DNA of 64,000 nt. Origin: Shewanella eurypsychrophilus (GTDB taxonomy: Bacteria > Pseudomonadota > Gammaproteobacteria > Enterobacterales > Shewanellaceae). The notes below the pieces were generated by a model. It saw only the letters and a program-made list of their open reading frames with translations. It searched no databases and had not been told where the DNA came from. The stretch covers positions 4,000,102-4,064,101 of the forward strand of contig NZ_CP045503.2 in the NCBI RefSeq assembly GCF_007004545.3, read 5' to 3'. Each line of letters starts with the position of its first letter. Position 1 is the stretch's first letter. Below, one piece after another: positions 55,901 through 64,000 of the stretch. The position numbers and the translations under genes were made by a program.

Positions 55901-58822
55901 CCCAAATTAACAGCACCTGTAAGCCCTACTCCAGTTTTAGGTACCCTTATGACAAATAAAGTAATTACAACGCCTAGCAAAACAATTGACGTTTCAGCGG
56001 GTGACATGGCAGCGTTTGCGCAAAACCAACAACTGACTCAAGAAGCTCATCAGGCATTTTTAAAGAGCCGTTCAGCAGGCATGAAAGTGGCCGATGCCCT
56101 GCTTAAGCAGCAGTTAGCGCAAGTCACTGGTACTGCTGCACCACAAGTTCTACAGAGTGTAACTTCAATCCCAGCACCTGTTTCATATGCAAATACACTT
56201 GCTACGGAAGCGCCTGCAGCTGCTAACTCTTTTCCCAAAGGGAAGGAACTAGCACCTAATCACGCTAACGTAGCGCCATATATTGCGCCGACTCCAGAAC
56301 TTAAACCCTGTATCTGGAACTATGCAGACTTAGTTGAGTACGCAGAAGGTGATATCGCTAAGGTGTTTGGCTCAGATTACGCCATCATCGACGGCTATTC
56401 ACGTCGCGTACGTCTGCCAACCACAGATTACTTGCTAGTATCCCGAGTCACTAAACTCGATGCCACCATGAATCAGTATAAGCCCTGCTCCATGACCACT
56501 GAGTATGATATCCCGGTTGATGCCCCCTATTTAGTAGATGGTCAGATCCCTTGGGCCGTTGCGGTTGAGTCTGGCCAGTGTGACTTGATGCTTATTAGTT
56601 ACCTAGGTATCGATTTTGAGAACAAGGGCGAGCGTGTCTATCGCCTGCTTGATTGTACCCTCACCTTCCTTGGCGACTTGCCTCGTGGCGGCGATACCTT
56701 GCGCTACGATATTAAAATCAACAACTACGCCCGTAATGGCGAAACCTTACTGTTTTTCTTCTCTTACGAGTGTTTCGTTGGCGATACCATGGTCCTGAAA
56801 ATGGATGGTGGTTGTGCAGGTTTCTTTACCGACGAAGAGCTTGCAGACGGTAAAGGCGTTATCCGCAGCGAAGATGAGTTGAAAGCGCGCGCACTAGCGG
56901 TTAAAAAGACCTTCAATCCGCTGATTGATTGTCCTAAAAATAGCTTCAGTTATGGCGATATCCATAAACTACTGACTGCCGATATCGAAGGCTGTTTCGG
57001 CCCAACTCACGCAGGCCCAACACAAGCATCACTGTGTTTCGCATCAGAGAAGTTCTTGATGATCGAGCAGGTCAGCAAGGTTGAACGTAACGGCGGTATT
57101 TGGGGACTTGGCTTAATCGAAGGTCATAAGCAGCTTGAAGCAGATCACTGGTACTTCCCGTGTCACTTCCAGGGTGATGAGGTCATGGCAGGCTCATTGA
57201 TGGCTGAAGGTTGTGGTCAGTTATTGCAGTTCTACATGCTGCATCTGGGCATGCACACGCAAGTAACCAATGGTCGTTTCCAGCCACTTGAAAACGCTTC
57301 ACAGCAGGTGCGTTGTCGTGGACAAGTACTGCCGCAATCAGGCGTATTGACTTACCGCATGGAAGTGACTGAAATTGGCTTCAGCCCACGCCCATATGCG
57401 AAAGCGAATATCGATATCTTGCTGAACGGTAAGCCTGTAGTGGACTTCCAAAACCTAGGTGTGATGATCAAGGAAGAAGATGAGTGTGTTCGTTATCCGA
57501 CTCTGACAACTAACGCTATTACATCGACAGCGCCCGCGGCTTCTCTTAATAAAAGGCAGCCAGCATCGAAAAATGCGCCATTGATGGCTCAAATTCCCGA
57601 TCTGACTAAGGCGCCAAACAAGGGCGTTATTCCAATTTCGCACGTTGAAGCGCCAATCACACCAGACTACCCGAACCGTGTACCTGATACAGTACCTTTT
57701 ACCCCGTATCACATGTTTGAGTTTGCTACAGGTAATATAGAAAACTGCTTCGGCCCAGAGTTCTCTATCTATCGCGGCATGATCCCACCACGTACTCCGT
57801 GTGGCGATCTACAGGTAACAACGCGAGTGATTGAAGTCAACGGTAAGCGCGGCGAGTTTAAAAAGCCTTCATCGTGTATCGCTGAATATGAAGTACCACA
57901 GGATGCATGGTATTTCGATAAGAACAACCATGAAGCCGTAATGCCTTACTCCATCTTGATGGAAATATCGCTGCAGCCAAATGGCTTTATCTCAGGTTAT
58001 ATGGGTACCACCCTTGGTTTCCCTGGTCTTGAGCTGTTTTTCCGTAACTTAGACGGCGCTGGTGAATTGCTGCGTGAAGTAGACTTGCGCGGCAAGACGA
58101 TACGCAATGACTCACGTCTACTATCGACCGTTATGGCTGGCACCAACATCATCCAGAGCTTTAGCTTCGAGCTAAGCACAGATGGCGAGCCATTCTATCG
58201 CGGTACAGCGGTATTTGGTTACTTCAAGGGTGATGCACTAAAAGATCAACTTGGTCTTGATAACGGTAAAGTGACTCAGCCTTGGCATGTGGCGAAAGGT
58301 ATTGCTGCCGATACGACGGTAAACCTACTCGACAAGAGCAGTCGTCACTTTAATGCCCCAGCAAGTCAGCCACACTACCGCTTAGCCGGTGGCCAGCTGA
58401 ACTTTATCGACAAGGTAGAGATCGTCGATAACGGCGGCACCGAAGGTCTAGGTTACCTCTATGCAGAGCGCACCATCGACCCAAGTGATTGGTTCTTCCA
58501 GTTCCACTTCCATCAAGATCCGGTTATGCCAGGTTCTCTGGGTGTTGAAGCGATTATCGAAACCATGCAGACTTACGCCATCAGTAAAGATCTTGGCGCT
58601 GGATTTAAAAATCCAAAGTTTGGTCAAATTCTGTCGAACATCAAATGGAAGTATCGTGGTCAGATCAACCCACTGAACAAGCAGATGTCTATGGATGTCA
58701 GCATCACCTCAGTTAAAGATGTCGATGGTAAGAAGGTCATCACAGGTAACGCGAGCCTAAGTAAAGATGGCCTACGTATCTACGAAGTGTTTGATATTGC
58801 AATCTGTATCGAAGAAGCCTAA
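52961..58822 (+). CDS. pfaC: PUFA synthase subunit PfaC (KS-CLF-DH-DH)
   Basis: A 1953-residue protein. KS at about residues 18-480, with Cys220 in DAACASSV. A second KS-like chain-length-factor domain at about 550-930 has Gln694 (SAAEQSVSR) in place of the catalytic Cys. An Ala/Pro linker contains a VLAAP tandem near 55846-55890. Two FabA-like dehydratase domains follow, with likely His1402 (CHFQGDEVMAGS) and His1849 (FHFHQDPVMPGS). These place and isomerise double bonds. The start overlaps the pfaB stop (TAATG). Confidence 0.97.
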   Translation: MSSSDKHTHSNSLTKQSKIAIVGIATLYPDAKTPGEFWQNLLDKRDSRSTLTNEKLGANTQDYQGVQGQSDRFYCDKGGYIENFSFDATGYQLPSESLTGLDTSFLWALDTSRKALIDAGITLESASLARTGIIMGALSFPTTRSNDLFLPIYHSAVEKALQDKLGTSAFKLNPTNAQTDRARSETALDNANGAIAHNASKIVADALGLGGAQLSLDAACASSVYSLKLACDYLSAGKADVMLAGAVSGADPFFINMGFSIFHAYPDHGFSVPFDGDSKGLFAGEGAGVLVLKRLDDAERDGDKIYAVVSGVGLSNDGKGQFVLSPNPKGQVKAFERAYAASDIEPKDVEVIECHATGTPLGDKIELTSMETFFEDKLAGSKAPLIGSAKSNLGHLLTAAGMPGIMKMIFAMKEQALPPSINISDAISSPNKLFGTATLPNQVQPWPAKEGNALRHAGVSVFGFGGCNAHLLLESYSVQTASTSHQSVIAPKPQAMKISGLASHFGPLSSINQLNDAVASNSNGFISLPKKRWKGLEKHQELLAEFGLSAAPKGAYVDSFDLDFLRFKLPPNEDDRLISQQLMLMKVTDEAIRDAKLKPGQKVAVLVAMETELELHQFRGRVNLHTQLQESLSAIGVTLSDDEYQALEAITMDSVLDAAKLNQYTSFIGNIMASRIASLWDFDGPAFTISAAEQSVSRCIDVAQNMMTSEALDAVVIAAVDLSGSFEQVILKNSIEPVSIDASAAQNNHGWNVGEGAGAVVLVPSDATSSDGQSSYGEISALAFGQATESNLVVDSLLTQAGVDINTIKVVETTVAPGSLASVSVTHLFPNAISTSADSRVGHSFAAAGMASLLHGLLSLSIQNKSGAAIVANTSENQISQLLISQTAIENSALSTRLSSELKSDAKHQLLKQVTLGGRDIYQHIVDTPLAGLAAIQGKLAAGSASTVVKQHKPIVSRTAPVLAAPVLAAPVLAAPATTAPKLTAPVSPTPVLGTLMTNKVITTPSKTIDVSAGDMAAFAQNQQLTQEAHQAFLKSRSAGMKVADALLKQQLAQVTGTAAPQVLQSVTSIPAPVSYANTLATEAPAAANSFPKGKELAPNHANVAPYIAPTPELKPCIWNYADLVEYAEGDIAKVFGSDYAIIDGYSRRVRLPTTDYLLVSRVTKLDATMNQYKPCSMTTEYDIPVDAPYLVDGQIPWAVAVESGQCDLMLISYLGIDFENKGERVYRLLDCTLTFLGDLPRGGDTLRYDIKINNYARNGETLLFFFSYECFVGDTMVLKMDGGCAGFFTDEELADGKGVIRSEDELKARALAVKKTFNPLIDCPKNSFSYGDIHKLLTADIEGCFGPTHAGPTQASLCFASEKFLMIEQVSKVERNGGIWGLGLIEGHKQLEADHWYFPCHFQGDEVMAGSLMAEGCGQLLQFYMLHLGMHTQVTNGRFQPLENASQQVRCRGQVLPQSGVLTYRMEVTEIGFSPRPYAKANIDILLNGKPVVDFQNLGVMIKEEDECVRYPTLTTNAITSTAPAASLNKRQPASKNAPLMAQIPDLTKAPNKGVIPISHVEAPITPDYPNRVPDTVPFTPYHMFEFATGNIENCFGPEFSIYRGMIPPRTPCGDLQVTTRVIEVNGKRGEFKKPSSCIAEYEVPQDAWYFDKNNHEAVMPYSILMEISLQPNGFISGYMGTTLGFPGLELFFRNLDGAGELLREVDLRGKTIRNDSRLLSTVMAGTNIIQSFSFELSTDGEPFYRGTAVFGYFKGDALKDQLGLDNGKVTQPWHVAKGIAADTTVNLLDKSSRHFNAPASQPHYRLAGGQLNFIDKVEIVDNGGTEGLGYLYAERTIDPSDWFFQFHFHQDPVMPGSLGVEAIIETMQTYAISKDLGAGFKNPKFGQILSNIKWKYRGQINPLNKQMSMDVSITSVKDVDGKKVITGNASLSKDGLRIYEVFDIAICIEEA

Positions 58823-58843
58823 AAGCTACGCTTTTTTGCTTGA

Positions 58844-58878
58844 GTTAATGACTAAAGGAGAGCGCTTTAGTCATTAAC
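58844..58878. repeat. 14-bp perfect stem hairpin between pfaC and pfaD
   Basis: GTTAATGACTAAAG and CTTTAGTCATTAAC pair perfectly around the 7-base loop GAGAGCG. No T tail follows, so it is unlikely to be a plain terminator. A smaller AAAAGC-TAC-GCTTTTTT hairpin lies just before it (58820-58837). It may modulate pfaD expression or stabilise the upstream message. Confidence 0.75.
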
Positions 58879-58939
58879 GGATTTCAAGAATTTTATGTTT
58901 AAAAAAACTAAACAGACAAAGAATAATTAAGGGTCAACA

Positions 58940-60577
58940 ATGAATCCTACGACAACAAATGAAAACTTATCGCCATGGCCTTGGGCTGTGAATAACAGCG
59001 ACATCAGTTTTGATGTAGCGACCATGGAGCATCAACTGAAAGACTTCAGCCGTGGCTGTTATGTCGTCAACCACAGCGAGAAAGGTGTGGGTATTGCCCA
59101 TGAAGCGCAAGTGGTTACCAACTCAGATACAAGCTCAGTAGTGCAAAATGTACAGCCTGTTAGCGCGTTTGCTCCAGCACTTGGTACTGAAAGCTTAGGT
59201 GACAGTAACTTTCGCCGCGTACACGGCGTAAAATACGCTTACTACGCTGGTGCCATGGCGAACGGTATTTCATCTGAAGAGCTGGTTATCGCCCTAGGCA
59301 GAGCTGGCATCTTATGTTCATTCGGTGCAGCGGGTCTTATTCCAAGCCGCGTAGAAGCCGCCATTAACCGTATCCAAGCCGCCTTACCGAACGGCCCGTA
59401 TATGTTTAACCTTATCCATAGCCCAAGTGAGCCAGCATTAGAGCGTGGCAGCGTTGAGCTATTTATTAAGCATAAGGTGCGTACAGTCGAAGCGTCAGCA
59501 TTCCTTGGCCTAACACCTCAAATAGTTTACTACCGCGCAGCAGGCCTTAGCCGTGATAGCCATGGCAATATCGTTATTGCTAACAAGGTTATCGCTAAAG
59601 TCAGCCGCACCGAAGTGGCTGAAAAGTTCATGATGCCAGCCCCTGTTAAGATGCTACAAAAGCTGGTCGATGAAGGTTCAATCACTCCTGAGCAGATGGA
59701 ACTGGCACAACTGGTTCCTATGAGTGATGACATAACTGCTGAAGCGGACTCTGGCGGGCACACAGATAACCGTCCATTAGTGACGCTTCTGCCGACTATC
59801 CTCGCGCTTAAAGAGGAGATCCAAACCAAGTTTAACTACCCAACGCCGATCCGTGTCGGTTGTGGCGGCGGTGTGGGCACACCTGATGCTGCGCTAGCTA
59901 CCTTCAACATGGGCGCTGCCTATATCGTTACAGGCTCAGTCAACCAAGCCTGCGTCGAAGCCGGAGCCAGTGAACACACTCGTAAGCTACTGGCAAACAC
60001 TGAAATGGCCGATGTGACCATGGCACCTGCAGCCGATATGTTCGAGATGGGCGTCAAGCTGCAAGTCGTCAAGCGTGGTACGCTTTTCCCTATGCGCGCC
60101 AACAAGCTTTATGAGCTATACACTCGTTACGACTCTATCGAAGCGATTCCAACTGCTGAGCGTGAGAAACTTGAGAAGCAAGTATTCCGTTCATCTCTTG
60201 ATGAGATCTGGGCCGGTACTGTGGCACACTTTAATGAGCGCGATCCTAAGCAGATCGAGCGCGCGGAAGGTAATCCTAAGCGTAAGATGGCACTGATCTT
60301 CCGCTGGTACCTAGGGCTATCAAGTCGCTGGTCAAACTCAGGTGAAGTCGGCCGTGAAATGGATTATCAAATCTGGGCAGGCCCAGCACTAGGCGCATTC
60401 AATCAGTGGGCAAAAGGCAGTTATCTCGATAACTACCAAGACCGTAACGCTGTCGATGTCGCTAAACATCTGATGTATGGCGCAGCTTATCTTAACCGCG
60501 TTAATAGCCTCACCTCACAAGGTGTGAAGTTGCCAACGCAGTTGTTGCGCTGGAAGCCAACACAGCGAATGGCTTAA
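58940..60577 (+). CDS. pfaD: PUFA synthase enoyl reductase PfaD
   Basis: A 545-residue flavin-dependent trans-acting enoyl reductase of the 2-nitropropane dioxygenase/FabK-like superfamily. Recognisable segments are YAGAMANGISSEELVIALGR near residue 105, SGGHTDNRPL (about residue 272), RVGCGGGVGTPDAALATFNM and YIVTGSVNQACVEAGAS, which fit flavin binding. AAGGG precedes the ATG. It is separated from pfaC by a 117-base gap with hairpins, unlike the overlapping upstream junctions. Confidence 0.97.
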   Translation: MNPTTTNENLSPWPWAVNNSDISFDVATMEHQLKDFSRGCYVVNHSEKGVGIAHEAQVVTNSDTSSVVQNVQPVSAFAPALGTESLGDSNFRRVHGVKYAYYAGAMANGISSEELVIALGRAGILCSFGAAGLIPSRVEAAINRIQAALPNGPYMFNLIHSPSEPALERGSVELFIKHKVRTVEASAFLGLTPQIVYYRAAGLSRDSHGNIVIANKVIAKVSRTEVAEKFMMPAPVKMLQKLVDEGSITPEQMELAQLVPMSDDITAEADSGGHTDNRPLVTLLPTILALKEEIQTKFNYPTPIRVGCGGGVGTPDAALATFNMGAAYIVTGSVNQACVEAGASEHTRKLLANTEMADVTMAPAADMFEMGVKLQVVKRGTLFPMRANKLYELYTRYDSIEAIPTAEREKLEKQVFRSSLDEIWAGTVAHFNERDPKQIERAEGNPKRKMALIFRWYLGLSSRWSNSGEVGREMDYQIWAGPALGAFNQWAKGSYLDNYQDRNAVDVAKHLMYGAAYLNRVNSLTSQGVKLPTQLLRWKPTQRMA

Positions 60578-60605
60578 AAGCAGTTTCGAGTTGCGAGAAA
60601 AGCAT

Positions 60606-60686
60606 CAGCCTTGAGCGGCTCTTGAAGAAAGTCAGCCCTGAGCGGTTCTTATAAATAGACAGCCTTGAGCGGATTTTAGAAAGAGT
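60606..60686. repeat. three 27-bp direct repeats downstream of pfaD
   Basis: Units begin at 60606, 60633 and 60660, each with CAGCC(T/C)TGAGCGG followed by a (C/T)TCTT-like or TTTT segment. They are exactly 27 bp apart and in the same orientation, ending 29 bases before the terminator stem. Function is unknown. They are AT/G-rich and non-coding. Confidence 0.8.
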
Positions 60687-60715
60687 AGCGGTAAGTTTTA
60701 AGTACAAGCTAAAAG

Positions 60716-60767
60716 AAAAAGCCACCGAGGACATCTTATTTAAACTAAGAGGTTCTGGTGGCTTTTT
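60716..60767. terminator. terminator of pfaD, bidirectional
   Basis: AAAAAGCCACC and GGTGGCTTTTT form a stem around a ~30-base loop, with T and A runs on both ends. It lies between convergent pfaD and the hydrolase gene. Confidence 0.8.
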
Positions 60768-60787
60768 GTTTTAACCAGACAAATTAT

Positions 60788-61904
60788 TTATATCCCCCCT
60801 GAAGTCACTAGTTTTTCATATTGATATACACCTTTAATATTGACGTTAAAGTATTGACCCTGAGAAGTTGCTAGCTCAAACTCTTCAATCACACTTTGAG
60901 GGAGACCTTCATAACGATACCCGCCACCATAGATAAAATTTACATCAAGGATTTCACTTTTTGGGGAGGATCCATAACTTGAAAATACTGAAGATGATGA
61001 ATAAGACTGATTGTAGACAGGAACAGGTACCATGGCTTTGGCTATTCTCAATATTTCATTGGCGATAAATGAAGCCTGCTGTGGGGATTGAAGATATGAG
61101 TCAACTAAACCATGACCTGACCAATCATTATTATTGAATTCTGCTTCAAAGTTAGAATCGATAGAACCGATAATATTTCTAACCGCTCCCATTAATAAAT
61201 CATTGTCGTTTGTTATATGAGCAGTAAAACTATTGTAGCGATTACCGAATTCACCTCCAACAGAACTTGATGGGTTGGCAATACCTACTTGTCCCAACAT
61301 AGGAAACTTATTGATATCCCATCCCCCCGGAAAAGTAAATTTATTATAAATATCTTCCACTACAGCATTACCATAAAAGTTTCCCTGTGAATGTGAAACC
61401 AGAATTGTTCTGCTGCACTCCGCCATTACATGACTTAAACCTGTGTATGCACTGGCATAATCCTGCTCTTGATTAATATCTGGTAATACTTGAACTAGTG
61501 CCTCAGCCAATGATTGCAGAACGATCTCATGGTATTCGGCTCCTATGACCACAATATTTCCAGATAGGAACTGACTAAGCACATCAAAGTATTCACTTAA
61601 AACCTCACCTGTAGCAGGTTTATCTTTAAGCTTTTGCTTTGCCACTTCTAACACCTGAAGTATCGCAACTTCATCATTATTGTAAGATCCCCTAACCCCA
61701 CCTGCAGACGGAAATTCGGAACTAAGAAATCGGTCTTGAAACTTTGCTAACTCCCTCTTATTATCTAAATATCCCGCATAGGGAGTAAACATACCATTTA
61801 TGTAATAACAAACGAAGTTGGTCTACATAATCCGCACACTCTTTGGGTGCAGAATTTACCGAAAAAGAAAATATGAATATTATGAAAACTTTGAATAATT
61901 TCAT
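60788..61904 (-). pseudogene. secreted alpha/beta-hydrolase-like protein, apparently frameshifted
   Basis: The main ORF (60788-61792, 334 residues) has a serine-hydrolase-like nucleophile elbow ILVSHSQGNFYGN but no signal peptide. A second frame starts at ATG 61904, overlapping the upstream stop (ATGA) with GGAGAGAAGGG before it. That frame encodes a signal peptide (MKLFKVFIIFIFSFSVNSA) and runs to a stop at 61761. The frames can be joined by one base skip between about 61822 and 61793, where the second frame reads NFVCYYINGM. It looks like a single-base insertion or a sequencing error; programmed frameshifting is less likely. Confidence 0.65.
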
Positions 61905-62713
61905 CCCTTCTCTCCTTCTACACTTGTTACTTGCTGACACGGCATTTCAGATACTTTAGGCTCATATTCATCACCTAATAATTCATAAAGCATATTATGA
62001 GCTCTATAGTAAGCCTCAAAGCGCTCTGTTGTGTTTATGTACTTATGTTGGTAACCGAAGAAATTATTTTGAGAATGAATTTTTTGTCTAACACAAACTC
62101 GCATTGCAACGAGATAATCCGTAAGTAAAGCAGCACTTTCAAAGGAAACTTCGCTTATATCCACCGAAGCCAAATTCAACAATAGTTGGTAAATTTTACC
62201 CGCCTTGAAGCCAAGCATCCGTAACACAGGATCCGTGTGCTTCATAACTACAAATATTTCATAGTCATCTCTCACACCATCAAAGTTAGAGTCAACTCCA
62301 TCGATCGTATTTGATGTATTGTCTTGATAGAGTATGGGAAGCTCATATCCGATAGCAGGATGAGTAAATTCCTCCCACTGATACTGACCGAAATGACTTT
62401 CAGGTTTCGAAAAACCCAACCGCTTTATAAAATAGAACTTCTGTTCAATAACGACTGAATCACCAAGAAGATAGAGTTTACCGGGCTGCCATTTCTTAAT
62501 ACCTGTCAAAGTAATCTGAGACCATATCCATCGAGAATCTGATGGTTCAACATTGGAATTCGGTAGAACTGAAACCCAAATTCGATTACTGTGAGTAACT
62601 ATCTCACTTCTCTTATATCTCCTGTCACGCTCAAATTTATCATAATCTTGATAATCAAGAGCCAAAGTATGCGAAGAAAAAGCTAGCAGAAGAAAAAATA
62701 ATATCCTTATCAT
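61901..62713 (-). CDS. secreted protein with two carbohydrate-binding-like modules
   Basis: A 270-residue exported protein with a signal peptide (residues 1 to about 19, LLLAFSSHTLAL). Two W-rich segments (about residues 33-68, VTHSNRIWVSVLPN, and about 74-110, KKWQPGKLYLLGDSVVIEQ) resemble CBM5/12 chitin-binding modules, judged by eye. An Asp-rich DGVDSNFDGVRDD motif (about residues 138-150) could bind calcium. Two cysteines are near the middle and end. It overlaps the hydrolase gene start (ATGA). No full-length family recognised. Confidence 0.7.
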   Translation of the reverse strand: MIRILFFLLLAFSSHTLALDYQDYDKFERDRRYKRSEIVTHSNRIWVSVLPNSNVEPSDSRWIWSQITLTGIKKWQPGKLYLLGDSVVIEQKFYFIKRLGFSKPESHFGQYQWEEFTHPAIGYELPILYQDNTSNTIDGVDSNFDGVRDDYEIFVVMKHTDPVLRMLGFKAGKIYQLLLNLASVDISEVSFESAALLTDYLVAMRVCVRQKIHSQNNFFGYQHKYINTTERFEAYYRAHNMLYELLGDEYEPKVSEMPCQQVTSVEGEKG

Positions 62714-63420
62714 TTTATAAATTCCTTTTAGTAAAAATAACCATTTAGTTCAAAGAGCTTGAGCCTATTACAAAGGGCAATACCCTAATCAACACCAACA
62801 GGACAGCTCTGTTAATACCAAAAAAACGCTAGTGAGCTTATTCGTTCGACCTCCTATATGAAAAGGTGATTATGAATATTTAATAGTCAGGCTTTATTCT
62901 TAAATTTTCTGTTCTGCAAAAAATGGGATTGGACCAAGAGTATTTAACTGAGAAAGGGCCTGTTTCAAGGTTTTCCATGATAGGAGACTCATCCGTGAGT
63001 AATTACAAGAGCCTAGTATTAAAAATCTAATAACGCGAGCTTAGTATTTACTCTTAAATTCGGGGGCTTCAAGCCACTGGTCAATAAATCAGGCCAGCCA
63101 TGATTAATGATTTATATGGCCACCTACAATAAATCAATTACATAACGCAGAAATAAATCAGGCCACCCATAATAAATCAAGAAATAAATCAGGCCACCCA
63201 TAATAAATCAATAACATAACCTTGCTATAGTGAACTTTCTACTCCACAGACATCAAACTCAATGCACCCCCATGCAACACGGATTTCTGGCCGTGGTGAT
63301 CAATGAACAGGGGCTTTTCAGTGTAAATAACAAATTTTGGGCAGGGCTTATTAACTCAAGCCATTGAAGAGGGAAACGGTGAATTGTAAGTTAACTAATG
63401 GATGATTATACCTATGGCCA
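62714..63420. other. gene-free region with direct repeats
   Basis: About 700 bases without a supportable gene. Two exact copies of a 31-bp unit (GAAATAAATCAGGCCACCC core) end at 63180 and 63211, and a degenerate copy is at 63082-63110. Two AGTATT words at about 63012 and 63044 form a weak second repeat. The rest shows no structure I can support. It is likely linked to the transposase remnant that follows. Confidence 0.6.
63151..63211. repeat. tandem 31-bp direct repeat
   Basis: The units at 63151-63180 and 63182-63211 are identical (AAATAAATCAGGCCACCC... form), and a degenerate one lies at 63082-63110. The AAATCAGGCCACCC words may be recognition sequences of the neighbouring Y1-type transposase (inference). 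Confidence 0.75.
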
Positions 63421-64000
63421 TCAGCCGCCTTCTAAATACTTGCAGCACTTAGCAAAATGACGACGCCGTTTCTGTAGGTGTTCGCAGTAGTTTGTCAGCT
63501 CCTGGGTTGTACCAACGGGACCATGAAATAATTTGCCAAACTCAGAAGTCAGCTTTATCCAGTTGTCGGCTGATATATTCAATCGAGTTAATATCTTAGA
63601 TGAATTTGCTGAGATACTTCCTCGCCCCTTTGTGTCAGGATAGTCGTCACGAATCATTCGACCTGTTTCATCAACCAACTGTAGATAATCTTGTAGTACA
63701 AAGCTTATCCCTTTAGGTTGATTAAGCTTCTCATTACCAATGAAAGGAAGTAATGAGCTAGGTTGCTCGCCATTTAATGCCGCCTTTATACGGGCTTGAA
63801 TGCTGGTATAGTCTGACTTCTCTGGCGACTCAGCCATCTTTGCTCGAACTGGGTTTAGATCTACATAGGCCATACAGGCCAATATCGCAGCTTCATCTAG
63901 TTGATGCCGCGCGCGAAAACTTTCATTGATGGGTGAGAAAACTGAGAAAACTTTCTTTTTCGGGATGTGATAATACTTTTTAAATGTTGAAACAAATGTA
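63421..64000 (-). pseudogene. truncated Y1 (REP-associated) transposase, open at right edge
   Basis: The ORF stops at 63421 and runs without a stop to the edge of the window. The C-terminal part matches REP-associated Y1 transposases: LACMAYVDLNPVRAKMAES followed by SDYTSIQARI. The catalytic HUH motif and tyrosine region of such enzymes are not visible within the window. The residues toward the edge do not resemble the usual N-terminal domain, so the 5' part may be replaced or rearranged. Judged a remnant; a complete gene beyond the edge cannot be excluded. Confidence 0.6.

Overview
The window is a stretch of chromosome from a marine gammaproteobacterium, almost certainly Shewanella or a very close relative. 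The evidence is the dapD-glnD-map / rpsB-tsf-pyrH-frr-uppS-cdsA-(ispC) block in its gammaproteobacterial order, several DUF families typical of Shewanella (DUF3549, DUF3301, DUF3192, DUF3718, DUF2789), and a complete pfa polyunsaturated fatty acid synthase locus. The species cannot be fixed from sequence alone. No rRNA, tRNA or CRISPR array was seen.

Layout. (1) 1-9.8 kb: conserved housekeeping block. The minus-strand operon rpsB-tsf-pyrH-frr-uppS-cdsA runs off the left edge into ispC; map, glnD and dapD diverge from it. (2) 9.8-17.3 kb: two tandem DUF3718 genes separated by a MITE-like element; purU; a tightly packed minus-strand set yqcC-truC-flavodoxin-PTS EIICB; DUF3549/DUF3301 genes. (3) 17.3-18.3 kb: a gene-free kilobase with an 82-bp tandem repeat. 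(4) 18.3-23 kb: small conserved genes (Mpo1-like, GNAT, DUF2789, DUF3192, DUF2310, syd, queF). (5) 23-30.7 kb: a lipoprotein/outer-membrane pair, two paralogous LysR regulators, a secreted alkyl sulfatase and a porin. A 17-bp sequence is shared exactly between the upstream regions of the lipoprotein and sulfatase genes. (6) 30.8-60.6 kb: the PUFA (probably EPA) locus. pfaE, the phosphopantetheinyl transferase, lies on the minus strand; pfaR-pfaA-pfaB-pfaC-pfaD lie on the plus strand about 10 kb away. Between them are DUF4177-yidD-TM2, a CCGSCS-motif gene, a five-gene trans-envelope Lol-like export cluster and an EF-G-like GTPase. (7) 60.7-64 kb: a secreted hydrolase gene that looks frameshifted, a secreted protein with two carbohydrate-binding-like modules, short direct repeats, and the truncated end of a Y1-type transposase at the right edge.

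How the genes work together. PfaE would load phosphopantetheine onto the six tandem ACPs of PfaA. PfaA (KS-AT-ACPx6-KR-DH-like), PfaB (AT), PfaC (KS-CLF-DH-DH) and PfaD (flavin enoyl reductase) then build the polyunsaturated chain, under PfaR control. Three consecutive pfa junctions are TAATG overlaps, indicating translational coupling.

Items most worth a second look: the Lol-like cluster and the 33-codon permease-start remnant between its two permease genes; the shared 17-bp motif in the LysR/alkyl sulfatase region; the frameshift at 61.8 kb; the mosaic history of the ACP array; the 82-bp tandem repeats; and the hairpin between pfaC and pfaD. No clearly undescribed system was proven. The Lol-like cluster is the best candidate for new function.
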